Source: CALOCV01 sp942491955
GTDB taxonomy: Bacteria; Chlamydiota; Chlamydiia; Chlamydiales; CALOCV01
Direction of reading: 5' to 3'
NCBI GenBank assembly: GCA_942491955.1
Contig: CALOCV010000031.1
Location: forward strand, 1-64,000
Length of the DNA: 64,000 nt
The translations under genes were made by a program, and so were the position numbers. Each line of letters begins with the position of its first letter. Within the stretch, counting starts at the first letter, position 1. The notes beneath the pieces are model-generated. The model worked only from the letters and a program-made list of their open reading frames with translations. It searched no databases and was not told the origin of the DNA. Below are positions 8,424 through 17,590 of the stretch, piece after piece.

Positions 8424-9287
8424 TTAGGAATCATGAGTCAAGAGTTCTGATTCATCTACTGAAATAGCGATATCTCGAAAGTTGGACGAACTGACAACTT
8501 TCCTTCCACTTTTCTCCTCTAATTCCTTGCGGGCATTACCGGCAATTTCCCCTCCAGCTCTTGCAGCACCTCGATTCTCTTCAAAGCCTTGAGCATCCTT
8601 TTGCACTGCAATTTCGGTTGTTGAAGCCTCACCTAACATACTAAAAATCAGCTCAAGGTCTGTCATGTGGTCACGAAGATTTTCTTTCTTTAAGCTTTTC
8701 AATTTTTTGTGTTCGGAAGGCTTTAACCCAAACGTTGCTTCAGAGATTTCAGCCGTTAAAATTGCATAGTCCTTTTGCTCTTTGATGACTCTTTTTTCCC
8801 ATTCATTGGTAAGCTCCTCGCGAATCGCAATGCCTCGCATCCTTTTTTCAATCCAATCATCGGGATAACCTTTTGCCTTATAGAGCGCGCGTGTCCGCTT
8901 TGTAGCAAGTTCGGGATCCTCAATTTCCTGAATCCTCTCGTATCCAACCTTAGCCAGCCAACGTTTAAATGGCTCAGCCTTTGGAGAAGGCACGGATTGG
9001 ATGATGCGAAATACTGTTTCAGTATTTGCCGTATCTGTCTGATATTTCTTTCCATCAGACGACACTAATTTCAGTTGTACGATTTTTTCGTACAACTGGA
9101 TAAACCCTTCATTACCAGATAGTTTCAACTTTAGATCAGACCAATACCGCCGAGGGTTGGCACTATCTGTCAGCACTGAAATGATGTCGATAATGGAAAA
9201 ATGCCACTCATCATTAAAAATTGCTTTACGTATTTTTTTCCCTTTAAAAACGGCTATTCTTGATGCTGTGTTAATCTTATTTTTCAT
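8424..9287 (-). CDS. BRO-N domain / phage antirepressor-like protein
   Basis: A protein of about 287 residues with an N-terminal BRO-N-like domain (IAVFKGKKIRKAIFNDEWHF, then SIIDIISVLTDSANPRRYW), a middle with PKAEPFKRWLAKVGYERI and EIEDPELATKR, and a C-terminal stretch with ENRGAARAGGEIAGNAR followed by ELEEKSGRKVVSS. It matches the single-gene antirepressor-like proteins common in intracellular bacteria. Such proteins may bind DNA and control prophage or mobile genes; the real role here is unknown. The start at 9287 has AGAAGG six bases upstream. The last 60 residues reappear as a decayed copy at 17716-17895. Confidence 0.85.
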   Translation of the reverse strand: MKNKINTASRIAVFKGKKIRKAIFNDEWHFSIIDIISVLTDSANPRRYWSDLKLKLSGNEGFIQLYEKIVQLKLVSSDGKKYQTDTANTETVFRIIQSVPSPKAEPFKRWLAKVGYERIQEIEDPELATKRTRALYKAKGYPDDWIEKRMRGIAIREELTNEWEKRVIKEQKDYAILTAEISEATFGLKPSEHKKLKSLKKENLRDHMTDLELIFSMLGEASTTEIAVQKDAQGFEENRGAARAGGEIAGNARKELEEKSGRKVVSSSNFRDIAISVDESELLTHDS

Positions 9288-9465
9288 TAAAAACCTTCTC
9301 ATCCATAGGTATAAGCTCCAATAAATATCAAAAATCTAAATTAACATGACAATCATAATTTTTACAAATACAACTTCTTTAATATCCATATAATCTCCGC
9401 AAATTGCTTAGCGAAATTGGTATCAGATCAAACCTTCTTGCTAAAAAATCTCAAGGCTTCTAAAC

Positions 9466-9484
9466 TAGTTGCATTATACAACTA
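9466..9484 (+). promoter_or_regulatory. Putative MarR-type operator
   Basis: A perfect inverted repeat TAGTTG-N7-CAACTA ends two bases before the ATG of the MarR-GNAT gene. MarR regulators commonly bind short palindromes overlapping their own promoters. The spacer holds CATTAT, a possible -10. Alternatively TTGCTA (9439-9444) and TAAACT (9461-9466) form a -35/-10 pair. No Shine-Dalgarno sequence fits between this repeat and the ATG. Confidence 0.5.
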
Positions 9485-9486
9485 AT

Positions 9487-10518
9487 ATGTCGCTTATGAA
9501 GCATTTATCTAACCAAGAAGTCAATGTACTCCGACAAAATGCCAGGTCAGTTGTCAGAGAACTTGGGCTACTCAATGATGCCTATTTCAATGTTGGAGTC
9601 ACTCTAGCTGAACGGCACCTTCTTATTGAACTCTTTTCCTCATCGGAACCACTTACTGCTGGAGACATCACTCAACGATTACTCTTAGATAAATCCACCG
9701 TGAGCAGACTCGTCGCTAGAGCTGTAAAAAAAAGTTTTATAACTTGTTCGCCCGACCAAAAGGATAAAAGAAAACGATTTCTTCAATTTACAGATTTGGG
9801 CAAAAACACCCTCTTTGCCTTTGAACGAATCGCATTTAATCAAACAAGAAATGCCCTTCAAACTCTAAGTGATGAAGAAGTGAATCTTGTGTATCAAGGT
9901 ATGGCACTTTATGCGCAAGGATTGAAAAATTCTCGTTTGAAAAATACAAATTCTTATTCATCGAAGAAGAAAATGGACCAAATAGAAAACTTGGAAGAGA
10001 TACACCATCAACTCCATCAACTGGGATGCAAACTCGAAGCATATCAACCCGATGATGAAGAAGAACTGTTTGCTATTTTTAAAGAAGTTGTTGATTCTGG
10101 ATGCCAGTTTCCCTATGAAGATTCTTCGAAAAAAGAGTTTTATGCTCAGTTTTTTTCTCCATCATCACAAGTTTATGTGTGTCGATCTCCCCAAGGTCGG
10201 GTAATTGGCGGTTTTTATCTCAAATCGAATTATTCGGGGAGATCGAAGCATATTGCAAATACCGCATATATGATCAAGAGCACTCATCGAAAAAGGGGTA
10301 TTGGAACTCTTCTCATTAAAGCTTCACTACATCTTGCGAAAAACCTTGGCTTTCTCGCCATGCAATTCAACATGGTTCTCAGTAAGAATACGGAAGCTAT
10401 CAAACTCTATGAAAAGCTCGGTTTTAAGATCGTTGGCACGATTCCTAATGCTATTCGTAATGCAGATGAGAGCTTTCAGGATGGATGTACCATGTATCTT
10501 GGATTAGATAACCTATAA
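9487..10518 (+). CDS. MarR-family regulator fused to a GNAT acetyltransferase
   Basis: A protein of about 343 residues with two domains. Residues 1-150 are a MarR winged helix: LAERHLLIELF, then LTAGDITQRLLLDKSTVSRLVARAVKKSFI (recognition helix), followed by a wing with DKRKRFLQFTDLG. Residues 175-343 are a GNAT domain: KSTHRKRGIGTLLIKASLHLA (acetyl-CoA loop) and SKNTEAIKLYEKLGFKIVGTI. MarR-GNAT fusions are a known architecture in which ligand or acetyl-CoA state may be linked to DNA binding. The ATG at 9487 is used; an upstream TTG at 9469 lies inside a palindrome that looks like an operator. It is followed after 11 bases by a CsaA-like gene. Confidence 0.88.
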   Translation: MSLMKHLSNQEVNVLRQNARSVVRELGLLNDAYFNVGVTLAERHLLIELFSSSEPLTAGDITQRLLLDKSTVSRLVARAVKKSFITCSPDQKDKRKRFLQFTDLGKNTLFAFERIAFNQTRNALQTLSDEEVNLVYQGMALYAQGLKNSRLKNTNSYSSKKKMDQIENLEEIHHQLHQLGCKLEAYQPDDEEELFAIFKEVVDSGCQFPYEDSSKKEFYAQFFSPSSQVYVCRSPQGRVIGGFYLKSNYSGRSKHIANTAYMIKSTHRKRGIGTLLIKASLHLAKNLGFLAMQFNMVLSKNTEAIKLYEKLGFKIVGTIPNAIRNADESFQDGCTMYLGLDNL

Positions 10519-10529
10519 AGGAGGATTTA

Positions 10530-10886
10530 ATGGCCGATGAAAAACCCGTTGTCTCTAAAGAAGAGACTTTTGATCAACTTGAAATTCGATTAGGACGTGT
10601 CATAAGTGTTGAAATGGAGAGTGCATCTCCAAAAAAAGCGTATAAAATGAAGATCGATTTTGGAAAGTTTGGGATAAAAACAAGTGTTGGAAGATTTACT
10701 CTCCACTCGCTCGAAGAGATGAAAGATAGGCTTGTACTGGGAATTCTAAACTTTTCCCCAAGACAAGTTGGAGATACTGTTTCAGATGTCCTAGTCCTAG
10801 GTGTTCAATATCCTAAAGCCGATAGTGGTGAAGCTACATTTATTACCCCTCAAGCCCAAGCGAAAATCGGTGGAAAGGTTTTCTAA
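10530..10886 (+). CDS. CsaA-like tRNA-binding-domain protein
   Basis: A 118-residue single-domain protein of the EMAP/ARC1 tRNA-binding OB fold (PF01588), as in CsaA. It contains FDQLEIRLGRVISVE, AYKMKIDFGKFGIKTSVG, GILNFSPRQVGDTVSDVLVLGV and ends SGEATFITPQAQAKIGGKVF. CsaA proteins are thought to have chaperone and tRNA-binding activity. A strong Shine-Dalgarno (AAGGAGG) lies eight bases before the ATG, and the short gap to the MarR-GNAT gene makes a two-gene operon likely. Confidence 0.88.
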   Translation: MADEKPVVSKEETFDQLEIRLGRVISVEMESASPKKAYKMKIDFGKFGIKTSVGRFTLHSLEEMKDRLVLGILNFSPRQVGDTVSDVLVLGVQYPKADSGEATFITPQAQAKIGGKVF

Positions 10887-10999
10887 TACTCGTGGCCGTG
10901 GATGGGCGCTCTTTCTTGGAATCGTTGGTTATCCTTACTATCGCAACACCAATCCGACATTTGCGGGCATTGCGAAGAGAGCTCTTGATCAGGTCACTG

Positions 11000-11125
11000 C
11001 TAACTGCACAGAGTCCTAAGGATTCTTCTTAAAGAAATCGTCAGAAACTGTCGATTATATTGATAAATCTCTTTATCTTTGCCGTCCCAAGTACCAGAGC
11101 TTACTGTAAATCCAATTTCGTCCAT
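11000..11125 (-). CDS. Small ORF, 41 residues, unknown
   Basis: A short frame starting MDEIGFTVSSGTWDGKDKEI with GAGGAT a few bases before the ATG. No known domain. It may be a real small protein or the remains of a longer gene. The rest of the 10887-11200 stretch shows no other convincing gene. Confidence 0.25.
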   Translation of the reverse strand: MDEIGFTVSSGTWDGKDKEIYQYNRQFLTISLRRILRTLCS

Positions 11126-11200
11126 TTTATCCTCGTTTTAGCAGTAGGGAAGGCTAACAAAAAAAAAAAATATCGATCAAAGAAATGGAGAAAAAATTGG

Positions 11201-11295
11201 GTATCCAATAAGGGTTGCGCCCTTGGCTCAAATTGGCGGCGTTTTTGGAGAGAGACTGGACTCCCCCCAAAACTAAAGCGTCATCAACATGCGCA
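11201..11295. repeat. Dispersed repeat, family E, copy 1
   Basis: About 95 bp, running from TATCCAATAAGGGTTGCGCC to CGTCATCAACATGCGCA. A related copy is at 20096-20188 in the opposite orientation, with the shared core GACTCCCCCCAAAACTAAA. A 20-bp piece of it (TATCCAATAAGGGTTGTGCC) also follows def at 57450. It ends close to the 3' end of the unknown gene at 11314, which may have been cut short by it. Confidence 0.65.
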
Positions 11296-11313
11296 TTGGG
11301 TGCGGAATATGGG

Positions 11314-12852
11314 TTAAACCGTTTCTGGATTGAAAATCTCTGCCTTTTCCCCGAAACGGATTAAGACAGCAAAGGCAAGAAAAGCGGATGAAAGATAACA
11401 ATTATTTGCATTCCAACGGGGCACACAGAGTTGATCAATAGAAAAAAACGCTCCTTCTCTTCCTAATTTCTCATAAAGTGCTCTATCAATAGAAATGGAT
11501 GGATTCACAGTACCTTGGAAATTCTCATTGCGTTCCAAAGGATGCATATTATCCACACAAGCTTCCTCTTCTCCATTGGCAACGGAAATAACAAAGTGAT
11601 TGCCGTGAACATGACGAACCGAAGCAATGGGCATCCAATTCTCATCTCTTTGTTCAGCATCGGTGACCGAAATTTGATCAAAAGGTTTTAAAGCTTCCGC
11701 AGAATCGCAACCAAAATATTCGCGCACGCAAAATTGGAAGACAGCTTCTGCCGTTCCCATCTCGCCACAAGGTGCGGTATCGGGTTTTCGATGAGCCTTG
11801 TATTGGCGCAATTTTTCGATGCCATCTCGGAGAGTTTTTCCGTACTCATCACAGTTTCCAACATCAAAGGCAAAGCGTATCATCGTATTGAACCATTGCT
11901 TAAAATATTTGAGCTCTGCATTGCGCAACTTCATTTCTAAATTTTTGTAAACATCAATGGTTCCCTCTTTATCTACTAGCAAGTAGTTTTTCCGATAAGC
12001 ATCTTTCTCTTCTTCAAGGATAAACCCTTTATCTCTTAATTCTTCCGCTAGCAGCTTACAAGAGGTTTCCATATCTCCTAATGCTTCTTGCACATCTCCA
12101 CTTCTATCCAAGAGATTCGAGCTATTTTCTTTTTGAATGCCTTGAATACGTTGTATCCAAGCATTTAGATCCTCGCGATATTTAGATAGATTTTTGAGTA
12201 AGTCCTCGTTTCTTGGAGATTGACATACATTTTGCCCTGCTCCTACTTTTTCTCCTCCTGCAAGCTGCCATAGTTCTTCCCCAAAAAACCCCTTAGGATC
12301 AAATTTTTCCAACTCATTTTTCCATTTTTGGATGCGTTCAAAATGTTCGCTAATCTCCTCTTTTCCTACGGAGCGAGGAGTTTCTTGAGTCTTTTTCTTG
12401 TTGGTTTTGTCTTTGGGAAGAATCGGCTTATCTTCTTCCTCTTTTACTTTGTCTTGCGCCGGTGGATTTTTTTCCGGAACACTGGGGGAATCTTGCGAAA
12501 AAGAGGGGAGAGGGGAAGAGTTTTCCTTTCCCTGCTGTTGTTGTTCTGAATAAATAGTGATTTTTTTTGCTTTGAAATACTGGGAGAGTTTTTGAGAAAG
12601 GGAAGGATCTAATTTAGAAAAATGTCTTCCGGCTTCTTGTAGAAGAACTCTTTTTTGATCGACGCGACGAAAAAGTTTATTAGCAATTTTTCCTATCCAA
12701 TAGAAAAAAAAGTGGCCGTATCCTCTACCAATTTCCAGTTGATAAGAGCCCTTTTTTTGCTCTTTTGCATAAAGAAAAACCTTTTTTTGGGCCTCTTTTT
12801 CGTGGAAATAGGTACTAAAAACAGTGTTGGTATGCTGTACATTTAAAACCAT
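11314..12852 (-). CDS. Unknown 512-residue protein, possibly truncated
   Basis: I do not recognise this protein. Residues 1-100 are basic and aromatic (YGHFFFYWIGKIANKLFRR); residues 105-170 form a low-complexity linker rich in P, E, K and Q; the rest is helical and charged. Near the end are HVHGNHFVISVANGEEEACVDN and PRWNANNCYLSSAFLAFAVL. The second resembles the cysteine box of ubiquitin-specific proteases (NxCYLNS), but the protein ends about 20 residues later, so either the gene is truncated or the likeness is chance. The ATG at 12852 has AGGAG five bases upstream. The 3' end abuts dispersed repeat E. Its style (charged, Q/E-rich) is like the giant proteins at 36599-45222. Confidence 0.7.
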   Translation of the reverse strand: MVLNVQHTNTVFSTYFHEKEAQKKVFLYAKEQKKGSYQLEIGRGYGHFFFYWIGKIANKLFRRVDQKRVLLQEAGRHFSKLDPSLSQKLSQYFKAKKITIYSEQQQQGKENSSPLPSFSQDSPSVPEKNPPAQDKVKEEEDKPILPKDKTNKKKTQETPRSVGKEEISEHFERIQKWKNELEKFDPKGFFGEELWQLAGGEKVGAGQNVCQSPRNEDLLKNLSKYREDLNAWIQRIQGIQKENSSNLLDRSGDVQEALGDMETSCKLLAEELRDKGFILEEEKDAYRKNYLLVDKEGTIDVYKNLEMKLRNAELKYFKQWFNTMIRFAFDVGNCDEYGKTLRDGIEKLRQYKAHRKPDTAPCGEMGTAEAVFQFCVREYFGCDSAEALKPFDQISVTDAEQRDENWMPIASVRHVHGNHFVISVANGEEEACVDNMHPLERNENFQGTVNPSISIDRALYEKLGREGAFFSIDQLCVPRWNANNCYLSSAFLAFAVLIRFGEKAEIFNPETV

Positions 12853-12938
12853 CAATACTCCTAAAACAGGGAAATAAAGAATTTATTATACCACAAAAAA
12901 CATTTCCTTGCAATAAGAAATGGCCTTAAGAAAATCGA

Positions 12939-13355
12939 TTATGTACTACGAAAGTAGGCGCATACTTGCTTACAAACTGCTTTCCCTTGGGGAAAAGTAA
13001 TTTGTTCCTCTGCATCTCGCAGAAGAAACCAATCCCCCTCTTGGATCTCTTGTATTTGTAAGACGATGCTCCCCATAACTTCAGCGAGAAAATAGAGCAC
13101 TTGCTTGTCGATAGAGCTATTTTCCGTTTGAAAAATGTAGTTTTCCTCAACAGGAGAAAATGGCAAGAATCGCTCGATTTCTAGCCCTGTCTCATCGAAA
13201 AGCTCTCTTCGGGCCGCCTCTTTTGGCAATTCTCCTTCATTGGAGTGTCCTTTCGAAAAGGCCCAATGCCCCTTTTGGTGGTGCATTAAAAAAACCCACC
13301 ATCGATCATCTCGCTTTTGCAAAGGGATAATGCCGTAAGAACGCTCTTTTTTCAT
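12939..13355 (-). CDS. Nudix hydrolase (Ap4A-hydrolase-like)
   Basis: A 138-residue Nudix protein. The Nudix box runs GHSNEGELPKEAARRELFDE then TGLEI (Gx5Ex7REUxEExGU). The N-terminus SYGIIPLQKRDDRWWVFL and GHWAFSKGH fit bacterial diadenosine-tetraphosphate hydrolases and related housecleaning enzymes that cleave nucleoside diphosphates linked to another group. Its ATG overlaps the stop of the glmS fragment by four bases, so the two were probably read from one mRNA. Confidence 0.9.
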   Translation of the reverse strand: MKKERSYGIIPLQKRDDRWWVFLMHHQKGHWAFSKGHSNEGELPKEAARRELFDETGLEIERFLPFSPVEENYIFQTENSSIDKQVLYFLAEVMGSIVLQIQEIQEGDWFLLRDAEEQITFPQGKAVCKQVCAYFRST

Positions 13356-13669
13356 TCAACCGTCACCGACTTGGCTAAATTACGAGGTTGATCGATATCT
13401 TCTCCTCTAAATAATGCACGGTAGAAAGCAAAAAATTGAAGAGTTACACTTGCCAAAATCGCCGCCAATTCATCGGTTGTTTTGGGGATCGAGATGACAA
13501 AATCAGCCACTTCGTTGAACCGTTCTTCCCCTTGAAAGACAACGGCAAGGAGAGGTCCTTGGCGCGCTTTGACTTCCATGACATTGCTCCACAACTTGTC
13601 AAAAAGGGCTTCATTGGTACAAAGAGCCACAGTGAGACAACTTGGATCAATCAAGGCAATAGGGCAAAG
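13352..13669 (-). pseudogene. glmS: 3' fragment of glucosamine-fructose-6-phosphate aminotransferase
   Basis: The last 105 or so residues of GlmS (isomerase domain): PIALIDPSCLTVALCTNEAL, EVKARQGPLLAV, FYRALFRGEDIDQPRNLAKS and the invariant C-terminus AKSVTVE. The match begins in the middle of the family HGPIALID motif and is lost upstream in a pyrimidine-rich stretch. No glutaminase domain or SIS core is present, and the ABC transporter gene starts divergently just beyond. So this is a gene tail left by a deletion, insertion or rearrangement; a full glmS must be sought elsewhere. GlmS normally makes glucosamine-6-phosphate for cell envelope precursors. Confidence 0.82.
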
Positions 13670-13771
13670 AAAAAGAAAAACTAAAATCGTACTCTCCTCG
13701 CTCTTCTCGTTCCCGCCCTCCCCGTTTTTCTCCTTTTGCAAAAAACAAGAAAAAGTCATTCTTATCTCCTT

Positions 13772-15607
13772 ATGGAGCAAAACCTCGAAGAAAAAAACCA
13801 AGTCGTGCATTCTGAAGGCGTCCTATTTCGCCTTCTTGCCTATATGCGGCCCTATAAGCGTGAATATTTTTTAGGGACGCTATATTCTTTATTAAATAAG
13901 TTTTTCGATATCTTCCCAGAAGTATTGATTGGCGTGGCTGTGGATGTGGTTGTGAAACGGCAAGATTCTTGGCTTGCCCGCTGGGGTGTCGACAACGTCT
14001 ATCATCAGCTGTTGTTGTTAGGGGTTCTTACTCTATTCATCTGGGGATTCGAATCCCTTTTCCAATTTCTCCATTCGATCAAATGGCGTAACCTAGCCCA
14101 AACCGTGCAGCATTCTCTTCGGCTTGATGTCTATGACCATGTACAATCCCTTGATATCGCGACTCTTGAGAAAAAAAGTACCGGCAATCTCCTCTCCATC
14201 CTCAATGATGATGTCAATCAACTCGAACGCTTTTTAGAGAATGGAGTGAATCAGATCATCCAATTAGCAGCATCCACTCTCATCATTGGCGCCATTTTTC
14301 TGATGATTTCCCCCTCTATTTCCTTGGTGGCTATCGTACCCATTCCCCTCATCATTTGGGGCGCTTTTTTCTTTCAAAATAAACTCAGTAGCCGTTTCCT
14401 TGCTGTTCGAGAAGCAGCGGGAAAGATTGCCGCCCGTCTCGCCAATAATCTTTCGGGATTGTTAACCATTAAGAGTTTTGTCGCACAAGACTACGAGAAA
14501 AAACAGGTTGAAAAAGAGAGCATTGCTTACCAAGAAGCAAACCGTCACGCCATTGTCTGGAGCTCGATGATCACTCCCGTCATCCGCATCTGCATATTGC
14601 TCGGATTTCTTTCTACTCTTGTCTATGGTGGATTATTAACACTCGATGAAAAGTTGGAGATAGGAGCCTACAGCATCCTCATCTTCTTAACACAACGCCT
14701 CCTGTGGCCTATGACCACCCTTGCAGAAATCACGGTTAACTACGAACGATCCATGGCTTCTGCCAAGCGCATCTTCCAACTTCTTGATACACCCATTCAC
14801 CTCCCATTACGAGGGGATCCTATCTCTTCCACCGAAGCAAAGCAAACCATCACCTATCACAACATCACATTCAGCTACGATACGCAACCGATCTTAATCA
14901 AAGACCTCAACCTTACAATCCCCTTTGGCAAGACGGTTGCCTTTGTTGGGACTAGCGGTGCTGGTAAAACCACATTGATGAAACTCCTTTTGCGCTTTTA
15001 TCATCCAACAGAAGGTTCTATCTTTCTTGGAGATAAGGACATCCATCGATTTGATGTGGATGAACTTCGCAAACACATCGGCTTGGTCAGTCAAGATGTC
15101 TTTCTTTTCGAAGGAACCATATTTGAAAATATCGCCTACGGAGCCCCAAAAACGCCAAAAGAACAAGTGATTAAGGCAGCGCAATTAGCCGAAGCCCACT
15201 CTTTTATCCAACAACTTCCTCAAGGGTACGACACCCTGATTGGCGAACGTGGACAAACCCTCTCTGGAGGGCAGCGGCAACGCCTATCCATCGCACGTGC
15301 CCTATTACGAGACCCTCCTATTCTTATCTTCGACGAAGCCACCTCCTCGGTCGACAACGAAACCGAAATGGCTATTCAACAGTCGTTACAACACATTATT
15401 ATTGGCCGAACCACACTCCTTATCGCACACCGGCTATCAACCGTTCGCCATGCCGACACCATTTTTGTAATGGGAAAAGGAAAAATCCTAGAACAAGGCT
15501 CTCACAAACATTTGGTCGAGAAAAAAGGAGTTTATGCCGCCCTGTGGGCCCTACAAACAGGGCAACATTCCGAAGCTCTTGCTCAATGGAGAAAAGACAT
15601 TCTGTGA
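13772..15607 (+). CDS. ABC exporter (membrane and ATPase domains fused)
   Basis: A half-transporter of about 611 residues of the MsbA/lipid and multidrug exporter type. Residues 1-320 carry about six membrane segments. The C-terminal ATPase has Walker A GTSGAGKTT, Q-loop VSQDVFLFEGT, signature LSGGQRQRLSIARAL, Walker B ILIFDEATSS and H-loop IAHRLSTV. It would act as a homodimer in the inner membrane. Start taken at the ATG 13772 (MEQNLEEKN). The substrate cannot be named from sequence. Its 5' end lies next to the glmS remnant, on the opposite strand. Confidence 0.92.
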   Translation: MEQNLEEKNQVVHSEGVLFRLLAYMRPYKREYFLGTLYSLLNKFFDIFPEVLIGVAVDVVVKRQDSWLARWGVDNVYHQLLLLGVLTLFIWGFESLFQFLHSIKWRNLAQTVQHSLRLDVYDHVQSLDIATLEKKSTGNLLSILNDDVNQLERFLENGVNQIIQLAASTLIIGAIFLMISPSISLVAIVPIPLIIWGAFFFQNKLSSRFLAVREAAGKIAARLANNLSGLLTIKSFVAQDYEKKQVEKESIAYQEANRHAIVWSSMITPVIRICILLGFLSTLVYGGLLTLDEKLEIGAYSILIFLTQRLLWPMTTLAEITVNYERSMASAKRIFQLLDTPIHLPLRGDPISSTEAKQTITYHNITFSYDTQPILIKDLNLTIPFGKTVAFVGTSGAGKTTLMKLLLRFYHPTEGSIFLGDKDIHRFDVDELRKHIGLVSQDVFLFEGTIFENIAYGAPKTPKEQVIKAAQLAEAHSFIQQLPQGYDTLIGERGQTLSGGQRQRLSIARALLRDPPILIFDEATSSVDNETEMAIQQSLQHIIIGRTTLLIAHRLSTVRHADTIFVMGKGKILEQGSHKHLVEKKGVYAALWALQTGQHSEALAQWRKDIL

Positions 15608-15698
15608 TCGTCATTTGTGAACCTATCCACAAACTCCCTTGTCATTTTTGCGGAACTTGGGTTAAAACGAAGGAACTAATATCGTTGGAGTTCTATTT

Positions 15699-17558
15699 GT
15701 GAATAAAAATTTTGATATTCATTTTGTCTATAAAAGTCAATTGTTTGATATCGGATTCCAAGAAAACTCGAAAGCTTCTAAAGATACGGTTCTTATTGAT
15801 GGGCGTAATTATGAATTGCATGGGGATTCTTCTCAAATTAAATGGCTTAAATTACAAATTTCTGAACTTAATAATCATTCAGAAATTTCATTACAAAATC
15901 TGCAAAAACGTCTTCAATCCTTGGGAGCAACAGATGTTGATTCTACTGCAAAAATTCACATAGTCGGAGTCAATCGATTGCTTTCTTCTTCAAAAGTTAG
16001 CCAAAAGAAGGATACCGTTGTCGAGCCAGGTAAAGGTAAAGCAATGAATCAGTTGCTGGAATCTTTGGTGACAAGTCGTGGTTTTTCTGGCACTGTGTTC
16101 GTTGTTGATCACGGCAAAACTATTTTGAAGAGTGGCTATGGAAACGCGAAAATGGGTGATGAAAAACCAATGTCTTCTACAACGCGCTTTCCAATTGGAT
16201 CTGTGACTAAACCCATAACTAGTCTTGCAATTCTCAAATTGGTTGAAGATGGGGTCTTTACAATACGTGATCCTGCCAAAATCAAGATTCTTGATTTTCT
16301 ACCAAAGTCTTGTCAACCGGGGGATAAGGTAATAGCCAGCTGGGAAGGTATCACTTTACTCGATTTGATGAATCATACTGCAGGCTTGCCCAGTTTCTCG
16401 CAAAAAGGAAAAAAAATAGAAGAGGCAAAAATGGCAAAAAAATATCCATTTTTGTCAGCGGATGATGTTTTGAAATTATCCAAGAAAAAAAGGAAAGGCA
16501 TATCGCTTTTGCCGACAGAAATCCATGCATTAATGAACAAGTATCCAACTTTATCATCCATTAATAAAATTTTTAAACTTTTGCAAGAAGAAGTTATCAA
16601 CACCCCACTTTCACCTCAAGACTGGGTGGATCTTGTCCGAAATGAAAATCTTTCAGAAACAAGGGAGTACAACTACAGTAACTTTGGTTATATTCTTCTT
16701 GGAAAAATTATTGAAAATGTCAGTGGCGATAGCTATGAATTTTTTATGAATCATTTTTTACAGGATACGCTTGGTTTAAAAGAAACGGGCTATGTCGGAA
16801 CTGATGTGTCGGGTGCTATTTATGCGGAACCATTGGTTTGGGGTCATAAAGAACAAAGTTTTTTTGCAGCAGATAAAAATGAGCTTGACCCACTCGTGGA
16901 AGCATACTCTGCTGGCGGTCTTTATTCTACCGTAGAAGATCTTCAACTGTTGTCCATGAAACAAATGGCAGGATTAAAAGAGCGCAATGCTTTGAGTGAA
17001 AAAGATGCTGCTAAAGTAGCTCCAATAAAAGACTGGAATTTTCGTCAGGATTTTACCTGCACGAAAGGATGGAATATTTCCTCAGGTGTATGGAAAGATT
17101 CTGATGGCGAATCTATTCAGGAGATTTGGAAAACAGGTGCTGTTGGGGGATATGGATCATTAATAATCCTGTATCCTAACCAAAATTCATCTATTGTGAT
17201 CCTTTCAAATCAGCCTTCTGATGTTGAAACGATCGCTTCAGACCTATCGCATATTTTGTGTGTTTCTATCGGCCAAGAAAAGGATCTCCTTTATTCTTGG
17301 ACAGGGTCATATCGCATACCAAACTGGGGGCTCACGTTTTCAATAGCAAAGCACGATTCAAAATATATTTTTCGAGAAACACATCCTACAAGGCATGAAA
17401 TGGTTCTTGATGAATCAAGCAACGCTGAGCAAGTTTTCTTTGGACCTTGGGGGCGCGAAGACTCCACTCATTCCATAAAGGAAATAGAAGGACAGCTTTG
17501 CTTATGCGGGTCGGATGGTTTGGCAATACCTGGTGCATTAATAGAAAAAATATCATAA
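15699..17558 (+). CDS. Serine hydrolase, beta-lactamase (class C) family
   Basis: A 619-residue protein of the beta-lactamase/penicillin-binding-like family (PF00144). The catalytic set is visible: FPIGSVTKPITSLA (SxxK), YNYSNFGYILLG (YxN), and IWKTGAVGGYGS (KTG-like), with LLDLMNHTAGLPSF as family signature. Residues 1-120 form an added N-terminal region without a clear signal peptide, and residues 225-300 are an insertion. The start is GTG at 15699, supported by GGAG eight bases upstream. It may be an esterase, peptidase or PBP-like hydrolase; true beta-lactamase activity is not implied. Confidence 0.9.
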   Translation: MNKNFDIHFVYKSQLFDIGFQENSKASKDTVLIDGRNYELHGDSSQIKWLKLQISELNNHSEISLQNLQKRLQSLGATDVDSTAKIHIVGVNRLLSSSKVSQKKDTVVEPGKGKAMNQLLESLVTSRGFSGTVFVVDHGKTILKSGYGNAKMGDEKPMSSTTRFPIGSVTKPITSLAILKLVEDGVFTIRDPAKIKILDFLPKSCQPGDKVIASWEGITLLDLMNHTAGLPSFSQKGKKIEEAKMAKKYPFLSADDVLKLSKKKRKGISLLPTEIHALMNKYPTLSSINKIFKLLQEEVINTPLSPQDWVDLVRNENLSETREYNYSNFGYILLGKIIENVSGDSYEFFMNHFLQDTLGLKETGYVGTDVSGAIYAEPLVWGHKEQSFFAADKNELDPLVEAYSAGGLYSTVEDLQLLSMKQMAGLKERNALSEKDAAKVAPIKDWNFRQDFTCTKGWNISSGVWKDSDGESIQEIWKTGAVGGYGSLIILYPNQNSSIVILSNQPSDVETIASDLSHILCVSIGQEKDLLYSWTGSYRIPNWGLTFSIAKHDSKYIFRETHPTRHEMVLDESSNAEQVFFGPWGREDSTHSIKEIEGQLCLCGSDGLAIPGALIEKIS

Positions 17559-17590
17559 CAAAAAAATCCAATCGTGAAAGGTTAGAGAGA

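Noticed and set aside
10887..11019. A plus-strand frame after the CsaA-like gene (GIVGYPYYRNTNPTFAG)
   Set aside because: It only starts inside csaA in another frame; no ribosome site and no known family.
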